Origin: Hyphomicrobiales bacterium
GTDB lineage: Bacteria > Pseudomonadota > Alphaproteobacteria > Rhizobiales > Beijerinckiaceae
DNA: 64,000 bases
Reading direction: 5' to 3'
NCBI GenBank assembly: GCA_019075865.1
Contig: JAGXAN010000005.1
Span: 62,001 to 126,000 of the forward strand
In this document: positions 57,877 to 64,000 of the stretch, piece by piece
How the letters are laid out: each line of letters begins with the position of its first letter
How positions within the stretch are numbered: position 1 is the stretch's first letter
Notes under the pieces: generated by a model
What the model saw: only the letters and a program-made list of their open reading frames with translations
What the model was told of the DNA's origin: nothing
Databases searched by the model: none
Translations under genes and position numbers: made by a program

Positions 57877-58814
57877 CCACCCATGGCGGCAAAAGCGGCC
57901 AGCAGCAGGCCGCCAAACAGCAGCAAGCCAGCATCACGGTTGGAGCGAAACAGCTTCAGCGATTGCGCATTATCCCCCGGGCGGATGCTGCGCACCTGCC
58001 AAGCCAGATGACCGGCAAACCCTGCAAGGCCGAGCCATCCAAGCATACCTGTCGGTGCCAGAACCATGGCCAATGCCAGCAACGCAACCGCCGCACCATA
58101 AAACAGCGCCACCGCAAGCCGCACCTGCCCGCCAAACAGCCGCGCCGTGGAGCGCACCCCGACGATGGCGTCATCGACGCTGTCCTGCAACGCATATATC
58201 GTGTCATAGCCGATCGTCCAGACAATGGCCGCGGCGTAAACGCTAACCGCTGCAAGCGACAATGCCCCGTATTGCGCGGCCCAACCCATCAATCCGCCCC
58301 AGGCAAAGGCAAATCCCAGCACCAGTTGCGGCCACGAGGTAACGCGCTTCATGAACGGATAGATCGCGACAATGGCCAGCGAGGCAATGCCAAGACCCAC
58401 CGTGAAGCGGTTGAACGCCAGCAAAACCAGCAATCCGCCCAAAGCCTGTAACACCAGAAACACCTTGGCGGCATAAACGCTCACCCGCCCCGAAGGCAGC
58501 GGACGCCCGCGCGTGCGCGCCACTTTCGCATCAATATGGCGATCCACAATGTCGTTATAGGTGGAGCCGGCACCGCGCATCAGCATGGCCCCCAACAAAA
58601 ACAGCAGCAAATGAGCCCATTGCGGCCCGTGATGGCGACCAATCGATGCCAGGGCGCTGGACCACCAGCACGGTGCCAGCAGCAATTGCCAGCCCACCGG
58701 CCGATCCAGTCGAGCCAATTGCACGAAGGGCCAAAGCTGGGGCGGCGTCAGCCGTTGCGCCAGATTTTTCTCGGCAGCATCAGGAAGTCGGCTGGATGGC
58801 GGGCGCTCGCTCAC
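57873..58814 (-). CDS. ubiA: 4-hydroxybenzoate polyprenyltransferase
   Basis: This 313-residue membrane prenyltransferase attaches the isoprenoid chain to 4-hydroxybenzoate in ubiquinone synthesis. The two Asp motifs are present: GSTYNDIVDRHIDAKVARTRGRPLPSG (NDxxDxxxD) and GYDTIYALQDSVDDAIVGVRSTA. About eight or nine hydrophobic helices follow. The start is a GTG at 58814 (MSERPPSSRL); an ATG further upstream at 59045 would add an implausible Arg/Cys-rich leader that overlaps the next gene. The stop codon interlocks with that of pth. Confidence 0.95.
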   Translation of the reverse strand: MSERPPSSRLPDAAEKNLAQRLTPPQLWPFVQLARLDRPVGWQLLLAPCWWSSALASIGRHHGPQWAHLLLFLLGAMLMRGAGSTYNDIVDRHIDAKVARTRGRPLPSGRVSVYAAKVFLVLQALGGLLVLLAFNRFTVGLGIASLAIVAIYPFMKRVTSWPQLVLGFAFAWGGLMGWAAQYGALSLAAVSVYAAAIVWTIGYDTIYALQDSVDDAIVGVRSTARLFGGQVRLAVALFYGAAVALLALAMVLAPTGMLGWLGLAGFAGHLAWQVRSIRPGDNAQSLKLFRSNRDAGLLLFGGLLLAAFAAMGG

Positions 58815-58860
58815 ACAAAACCAGCCGCATTCGCGCAAAAGACTGACATTCGCGACAGTC

Positions 58861-59322
58861 TCACAATGGACCCGTCGGCAATTTTGGCCCAATCGGTTGC
58901 ATGGCGGCATTGCCTTGCGCCTGCTGGCGCGCGCGATCCTGCAGCATCTTGCGCATCTGCGCAGCGATGGCGCAGGCCTTGCCTTCCATCGCCACCGTGC
59001 CGCGATGTCCGTTCTTGACATTGGTAAGCGCCTCTTCGGGCACATGGCACCAGGCCTGATTGGTGGTCAGATAGGAAATGAATTTCGATTCAACCGCCGA
59101 CAAGCGCCGCAAACTCGGGCAGGCCGTAATCGGGTCGAGCTTGCCATGGGTTTTCTTCATCGAGCCTTGCAGCGAGGCGATGATCGAGGCTTTCTGCTGG
59201 TTGATGGCGTTAATGTCCTTCTGACATTCCTGCGCACTGGCAGCCGATGCCAGAACCATCCACCCAATCACCGCACCGCCCATCAAGCCGGCGGCGGTGG
59301 TGTATTTCTTTGGCAGCAACAT
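58861..59322 (-). CDS. Small secreted four-Cys protein of unknown function
   Basis: This 153-residue protein begins MLLPKKYTTAAGLMGGAVIGWMVLASAASAQ, a signal peptide with a likely cut before ECQKD. The mature part has four cysteines (ECQKDIN, TACPSLRRL, AWCHVPEEAL, KACAIAAQM) that would form two disulfides, with a helical look and a Gln/Arg-rich end. GAGG lies eight bases before the ATG at 59322. It is a typical periplasmic hypothetical of Rhizobiales. It is divergent from rsmE. Confidence 0.8.
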   Translation of the reverse strand: MLLPKKYTTAAGLMGGAVIGWMVLASAASAQECQKDINAINQQKASIIASLQGSMKKTHGKLDPITACPSLRRLSAVESKFISYLTTNQAWCHVPEEALTNVKNGHRGTVAMEGKACAIAAQMRKMLQDRARQQAQGNAAMQPIGPKLPTGPL

Positions 59323-59473
59323 GACGCTTTCCTCAAATTGTACAATCCGGGCCGCAATACCTCTCAACTTCTGGTATCACGATGCCCTTGTCTTGACAGC
59401 CCCTATCGTGCTTATCCAATATTCTTCCATTTTCTGCAACAATTACGACTTTGGCGTGGCGGTGCTGATATTT

Positions 59474-60226
59474 ATGAATGATAAAACCTTGCCGCGCTAT
59501 CGCCTTTTTGTCACGCCCGATCTTTCGGAAAGGCGGGTGATTGACCTCGACTCGGGGCAGGTGAATTATCTGATCCATGTCCTGCGCCTGAAACCAGGTG
59601 CGGAAATTCTGGTTTTCAATGGCAGCTCCGGCGAGTGGCGGGCGCAAATTCAACCCGGGCCCCGCAAATCGGCGCGCCTCGAAATTGTCGCGCAAACTCG
59701 CCCGCAACCCGAATTCAGGCCGCTGCATTATTATTTTGCGCCGCTGAAAATGGCCCGGCTCGATTATATGGTGCAAAAAGCCGTGGAAATGGGCGCGAGC
59801 CACCTTCACCCCATCCAGACCGCTTATACGCAAATGGTCCATATCAACCCGGCACGCCTGCGCGCCAATGCCATTGAAGCGGCTGAACAATGCGGCATCC
59901 TCAGCCTGCCGGAAATCGCGCCCATCAAGCCGATGATGGCAGCACTGCAAGCGGCTCCGGCCGATCAATGGCTGGTATTTTGCGATGAAGCCGCCCCCTT
60001 GGACAATGCGTTGCAAACCCTTGCCGCCGCCCCGCCAGGCAGCCATGCCGGTGTGGTGATCGGCCCGGAAGGTGGTTTCAGCCCCGCCGAGCGTGATGCT
60101 ATCCTGCATTTGCCGCGCGTCCTGCGCATTTCGCTCGGGGCCCGTATTCTGCGCGCCGATACGGCAGCGGTGGCCGCGCTCGCCCTGGTGCAGGCCGGTT
60201 GGCCCAATGCAAGCACGATTTCCTGA
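59474..60226 (+). CDS. rsmE: 16S rRNA (uracil(1498)-N(3))-methyltransferase
   Basis: This 250-residue SPOUT methyltransferase has an N-terminal PUA-like RNA-binding part (RYRLFVTPDLSERRVIDLDSGQVNYLIHVLRL), LDYMVQKAVEMGASHLHPIQT, and the knot VVIGPEGGFSPAERDAIL...ISLGARILRADTAAVAALAL. These define RsmE. The start at 59474 (MNDKTLPRYR) is chosen by family length. Longer in-frame starts upstream give a hydrophobic, unlikely leader. Confidence 0.94.
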   Translation: MNDKTLPRYRLFVTPDLSERRVIDLDSGQVNYLIHVLRLKPGAEILVFNGSSGEWRAQIQPGPRKSARLEIVAQTRPQPEFRPLHYYFAPLKMARLDYMVQKAVEMGASHLHPIQTAYTQMVHINPARLRANAIEAAEQCGILSLPEIAPIKPMMAALQAAPADQWLVFCDEAAPLDNALQTLAAAPPGSHAGVVIGPEGGFSPAERDAILHLPRVLRISLGARILRADTAAVAALALVQAGWPNASTIS

Positions 60227-60310
60227 AACTGGTTCCAAAATTGCCACGATTATGGACAATGAACCAATATCTGCGGCCAAATTGGGTTTTTTGACATTAG
60301 CGCTTCTGGC

Positions 60311-63300
60311 GTGCCACAAACGCTGTTAGAATTTGCAGGATCGATACTGACTTCATTAAAGCCGTCTTCAATAATCAATAATTCTGGGGGATCAGCCCGA
60401 TTCACAGGTCGACCCGCCTCCGACAAGCGAGCATTGGTTCCATTGCGTAAATTTCTGTTGCCCCTGATTTTGGCGGTTCTGGCAGGCTTGGCTTTGAGCG
60501 CGCCGGCAAGTGCCATTGAATCCGTTCGCGTGCCCCTCGACACGCAGGCGATTGATCTCACCAAGGCCGTGCGGCTTTACAGCGCGCAGGGCGATCATTT
60601 GCAGGTCGCCACCGCCCCCGGCCCCGATGGCATCGTTCGCCGCATCGAAGTTTCGGCCAAAAAGCCCAACACAAACCCGAATTGGTTCGTGATCGCGCTA
60701 ACCAATGACACCGGCGAGCAAATGGAGCGCCTGCTGGTGGCACCGCATTTCCGGCTGGTCGGCTCCGGAATTATCAATCCCGATCTGGGTGCAACCCGCG
60801 TGGCCGCTTTCACGGCGAGCCAGGGCTTTACCCCGGAGCGCCAGGCCTCGCCCGATTCGGATGTGTTTCGCCTGACCCTGGACCCTGGCACCACCGTGAC
60901 TTTCGTTGGCGAATTACGCACGGCCACGCTGCCGCAACTCACGCTCTGGCAACCCGACGCCTACAAGGACAAGCAAGCAAATCTCAAGCTTTATCAAGGC
61001 TTTGTCATTGGCATAGCCGGACTTCTGGCCTTGTTCCTGACGATTGTATTCATCGTCAAGGGCGCGATGCTTTTCCCCGCTGCCGCCGCGCTGGCCTGGA
61101 CGGTTCTGGCCTATGTGTGCATCGATTTCGGCTTTTGGGATCAGATTCTGGGCTTTCAGCCACATTCGGACCGCATCGCCCGCGCCGGAACCGAGGTTCT
61201 GCTGGCGGCGACGCTCACCGTTTTTCTGTTTGCGTTTCTCAACCTCAATCGCTGGCACGTGCGCGCATCGCATTTCACCGCCATCTGGCTGGTGGTTCTG
61301 GCGGCGCTGGTCGGCCTTTCGGTTTTTGACGCCCCAACCGCCGCCATGCTGGCGCGCATCGCCATTGCCACCGTCGCAACCATCGGCTTCGTGCTGGTGA
61401 TTTACCTTGCGGTCAACGGCTATGAGCGCGCGATCATGCTGATCCCGGCCTGGATCGCGCTATTGGCTTGGGTGCTGGCGGCCGGGCTTGCCGTTACCGG
61501 GGTTTTGGGCAGCGAACTTGTCTCGCCCGCCCTGATCGGCGGTCTGGTGCTGATCGTGATGCTGATTGGCTTCACCGTCATGCAAAATGCCATTGCCGGC
61601 GGTGGACTTGCCGCTGGAACGATCTCGGATGGCGAACGCAAGGCCCTCGCCCTGACCGGTTCGGGCGACATTATCTTCGACTGGGACGTCGGCGCAGACC
61701 GCATTCACGTCAGCCCGGAACTGGAACATCACCTTGGCCTCAAGGGTGGCCAGTTGGAAGGCCCCGCCGCCGCCTGGCTGGATCTTCTGCACCCCAATGA
61801 CCGCGACAATTATCGCGCTTGCCTCGACGCCGTGCTTGAGCAGGCCAAAGGCCGCATCGCGCAGGATTTTCGCCTGCGCGCCCAGGACGGGTATTTCCTC
61901 TGGTATGCGCTGAAGGCCCGCCCCGTGGTCAGTGCCGATGGCGAAGTCATCCGGGTCATTGGCACCATGTCGGATGTCACGGAAAACCATGTGGCGCAGG
62001 AGCGCATGTTGCATGACGCCGTCCATGATAATCTGACCGGCCTGCCCAACCGTGCGCTGTTCTTTGACCGGCTGGAAGCGGCGCTGAATTTTGCGCGGGC
62101 GGATAATTCGGTGCGTCCGGCGGTGCTGTGCATTGACATGGATCGCTTCAAGCAAATCAACGAAGCGGCCGGGCTTCCGGCAGGGGACGCCATTTTGCTG
62201 GGCCTGGCCCGGCGTCTTGGTCGCCTGCTGAAGCCGCAAGATAGCCTGTCGCGCATTTCGGGCGACCAATTTGCGCTTTTGCTGGTTTCGGAAACCCAGA
62301 ATGAGCAGGTTGTGCAACTGGCGGACACCGTGCGCCGCGCCATTGCTACGCCGGTGCAGGTGCGCAATTCGGAAATTGCCCTCACCGCTTCCATCGGGCT
62401 TGCACTTTTTGATCCCAAGCTGCACCCCAAGCGCGAAGACATGCTGAAAGACGCAGAAATCGCCATGCGATTTGCCAAGCGCAGCGGCGGCAACCGCATT
62501 GAAGTATTCCGCGCCGGCATGCGCGAAGACCGCTCGACCCGGCTGACGCTGGAAACCGATTTGCGCGGCGCGCTGGAGCGCAACGAGATCAAGGTACTGT
62601 TTCAGCCGATTGTCCGGCTGGAAGACCGCACCATCGCCGGATTCGAAGCCTTGTTGCGCTGGGACCATCCGCGCCTTGGCCATATCAGCCCGGCCGATTT
62701 CATCCCCATTGCGGAAGCGACCGGGTCCATCATCGAACTTGGCATTTTCGTGCTGGAGCGCTCCGCGCGTGAATTGGCCGCGTGGCAACAGGCTGTCGAT
62801 GTCACGCCACCAATCTTTGCCAGCGTCAACATTTCCTCGCGGCAATTGCTGCGGCACGATCTGTTGCGCGACGTCAAAACCGTGCTCAGCCGCAACAAGG
62901 TCACGCGCGGCACGCTGAAACTGGAGCTCACCGAGAGCCTGATCATGCAAAATCCGGAATTCGCCACGCAAATGCTCAGTCGCATCCGCGAATTGGGGGC
63001 CGGATTGTCACTGGATGATTTTGGCACCGGCTATTCGAGCCTCGCCTATTTGCAGCGATTCCCGTTTGATACAATCAAGATCGACAAATCATTCGTGCGC
63101 CAGAATGGCCGTGGCAACCGCCCCGTGCTGCTGCGCTCCATCGTTGCCATGGCGCATGACTTGAACATGGAAGTGGTCGCTGAAGGCATAGAGAGCGAGT
63201 CGGACGCCATTGAGCTCTATCAACTCGGCTGCGAATACGCCCAAGGCTATGCCTTTGGTGAGCCAATCAGCGCCATAGAAGCCCGCAAGCTCATGGGGGC

Positions 63301-63319
63301 CAGCGCCGCCGCCGCCTGA
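60311..63319 (+). CDS. Membrane GGDEF/EAL protein, likely c-di-GMP phosphodiesterase with degenerate GGDEF
   Basis: The protein has up to 1002 residues. An N-terminal signal-like helix (about 45-68) and a periplasmic region come first, then seven or so hydrophobic helices between about 220 and 430. A PAS-like segment (DIIFDWDVGADRIHVSPELEHHLG) follows, then a GGDEF domain with SGDQF at 650-654 in place of GGDEF and KPQD in place of the RxxD inhibitory site. An EAL domain has EAL at 779-781, LDDFGTGYSS and AEGIES, all intact. It should degrade c-di-GMP. The start is GTG 60311, but TTG 60434 (just before the signal helix) fits a secreted protein better. Confidence 0.9.
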   Translation: MPQTLLEFAGSILTSLKPSSIINNSGGSARFTGRPASDKRALVPLRKFLLPLILAVLAGLALSAPASAIESVRVPLDTQAIDLTKAVRLYSAQGDHLQVATAPGPDGIVRRIEVSAKKPNTNPNWFVIALTNDTGEQMERLLVAPHFRLVGSGIINPDLGATRVAAFTASQGFTPERQASPDSDVFRLTLDPGTTVTFVGELRTATLPQLTLWQPDAYKDKQANLKLYQGFVIGIAGLLALFLTIVFIVKGAMLFPAAAALAWTVLAYVCIDFGFWDQILGFQPHSDRIARAGTEVLLAATLTVFLFAFLNLNRWHVRASHFTAIWLVVLAALVGLSVFDAPTAAMLARIAIATVATIGFVLVIYLAVNGYERAIMLIPAWIALLAWVLAAGLAVTGVLGSELVSPALIGGLVLIVMLIGFTVMQNAIAGGGLAAGTISDGERKALALTGSGDIIFDWDVGADRIHVSPELEHHLGLKGGQLEGPAAAWLDLLHPNDRDNYRACLDAVLEQAKGRIAQDFRLRAQDGYFLWYALKARPVVSADGEVIRVIGTMSDVTENHVAQERMLHDAVHDNLTGLPNRALFFDRLEAALNFARADNSVRPAVLCIDMDRFKQINEAAGLPAGDAILLGLARRLGRLLKPQDSLSRISGDQFALLLVSETQNEQVVQLADTVRRAIATPVQVRNSEIALTASIGLALFDPKLHPKREDMLKDAEIAMRFAKRSGGNRIEVFRAGMREDRSTRLTLETDLRGALERNEIKVLFQPIVRLEDRTIAGFEALLRWDHPRLGHISPADFIPIAEATGSIIELGIFVLERSARELAAWQQAVDVTPPIFASVNISSRQLLRHDLLRDVKTVLSRNKVTRGTLKLELTESLIMQNPEFATQMLSRIRELGAGLSLDDFGTGYSSLAYLQRFPFDTIKIDKSFVRQNGRGNRPVLLRSIVAMAHDLNMEVVAEGIESESDAIELYQLGCEYAQGYAFGEPISAIEARKLMGASAAAA

Positions 63320-63331
63320 CCGTCGAGGCCA

Positions 63332-64000
63332 TCAGGCAGCGTGGGCGGCAATAATGGCGAGGAAACGCGCGGCATAGGCTTTGACTTTTGCCTCGCCAAC
63401 GCCATGCACCTTGGCAAATTCCGCGACATTTTGCGGTGCCCGCACGGCCATTTCGATCAAGGTGCGATCATGAAAGATCACATAGGCTGGTATCTTTTGT
63501 TGCCGGGCGATTTCCCCGCGGCAGGCTTTCAGCGCCGCCAGCAACTGGGCTTGCACAATTGTCAGCCGCGCACCTGAAATCGTCATCGGCACGGCGACAT
63601 CACCCATCGCCACCGGGCTGGCACCATCCTGCAAGGCTTCCAGAATGGCGCGCGCTGCCTTACCGTCACGTTTGTTGGCCGATGGCTCCAGCGCCCGCAA
63701 TTCCAGTTCCGTCTCCTCGCGCAAAACGCTTGTGCCAAGTGCACTCAGGGCCCAGCCATCGCCGCTCTCGACATCCTGCACAATCAGGCCCGCCGCCTGT
63801 AATTGCGCATAAATGCGTGCCCAATCCTGCGTCGACAATTCTTTGCCGACCCCGAAGGTTGGCAACAAATCATGGCCATGTCGGCGAATGGCCTCGCTGA
63901 CGGTGCCGGTCAGGACATTGGCCAGATGACGCGGGTGAAAACGCCCCTGCGTGCGCAGCAACGCCGACATTGCCTTGCGCGCCAGCAACCGGCCATTGAA
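63332..64000 (-). CDS. recQ: ATP-dependent DNA helicase RecQ, C-terminal part
   Basis: This is the C-terminal ~222 residues of an open frame that continues past the window end. It shows the RQC winged-helix pattern (RFHPRHLANVLTGTVSEAIRRHGHDLLPTFGVGKELSTQDWARIYAQLQAAGLI) and an HRDC domain (LLAALKACRGEIARQQKIPAYVIFHDRTLIEMAVRAPQNVAEFAKVHGVGEAKVKAYAARFLAII). Both are typical of RecQ, which acts in recombination and fork repair. It is convergent with the GGDEF/EAL gene, 12 bases apart. Confidence 0.93.
   Translation of the reverse strand, partial: FNGRLLARKAMSALLRTQGRFHPRHLANVLTGTVSEAIRRHGHDLLPTFGVGKELSTQDWARIYAQLQAAGLIVQDVESGDGWALSALGTSVLREETELELRALEPSANKRDGKAARAILEALQDGASPVAMGDVAVPMTISGARLTIVQAQLLAALKACRGEIARQQKIPAYVIFHDRTLIEMAVRAPQNVAEFAKVHGVGEAKVKAYAARFLAIIAAHAA

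Overview
The window reads as chromosomal DNA of an alphaproteobacterium, most likely of the order Hyphomicrobiales (Rhizobiales) or a close relative. This rests on gene content and order, not on a database search. The clues are hisD flanked by DUF2948 and UPF0262 genes, pgsA-moaD-moaE, a split F1-only atpHAGDC operon, the DUF1476 ATPase inhibitor, metX-metW, a homospermidine synthase, a long PutA without an N-terminal DNA-binding domain, extensin-like and NlpC/P60 envelope proteins, and the rlmH-rsfS-nadD-proA block. Coding density is high and the sequence is GC-rich. Most genes are ordinary core genes with overlapping stop/start junctions.

Layout. 1-6.5 kb (minus strand): an exopolysaccharide block with a WecG/TagA-type glycosyltransferase (cut by the window edge), a Wzx-type flippase, a GT4 glycosyltransferase, a VpsF/Wzy-like polymerase and a Wzz-like chain-length protein whose C-terminal kinase-like domain has lost its nucleotide-binding motifs. 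6.6-9.9 kb: cysE, an alpha/beta hydrolase, a CHCC zinc-finger protein and an FAD monooxygenase. 9.9-12.8 kb: tRNA-Leu(UAA), then at once a two-gene module made of a 66-residue protein and a Rad50/SMC-like ATPase with a CxxC hook. This is the clearest accessory segment and the best candidate for an undescribed (possibly defence) system. 12.8-13.8 kb: two related small secreted Cys-containing proteins. 13.9-17.6 kb: DUF2948-hisD-UPF0262, then the copper-delivery pair PCuAC and SCO1. 17.6-24.9 kb: a class I aminotransferase, a large SUV3-type RNA helicase, pgsA-moaD-moaE and ilvE. 25-27.8 kb: a MarR regulator, OmpR-type response regulator and histidine kinase, coupled like petP-petR, with a strong palindrome in front. 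27.8-34.7 kb: a small Tyr/Arg/His-rich secreted protein, a CpdA-like phosphodiesterase, a GNAT, an SDR, purC, an orphan phosphonate-family hexapeptide transferase, the ATPase inhibitor zeta and metX-metW.

35-40 kb holds atpHAGDC. 40-47 kb has putA and hss (both minus strand), then a secreted RNase T2 with a small secreted neighbour, rlmJ and a cold-shock gene. 47-55 kb has two GST-fold proteins, an RBBP9-type hydrolase, a MarR/NlpC-P60 pair, rlmH-rsfS-nadD-proA, a CoxG-like protein and a creatininase-family amidohydrolase. 55-64 kb has an extensin-like lipoprotein, rplY-pth, ubiA, a small secreted protein, rsmE, a GGDEF/EAL protein with a degenerate GGDEF site, and the 3' part of recQ, cut by the window end.

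No insertion sequence, phage gene, integrase, CRISPR array or rRNA gene was seen. Function calls come from reading the protein sequences and known family motifs. Starts were chosen from visible ribosome-binding sites, overlap with neighbours and family length.
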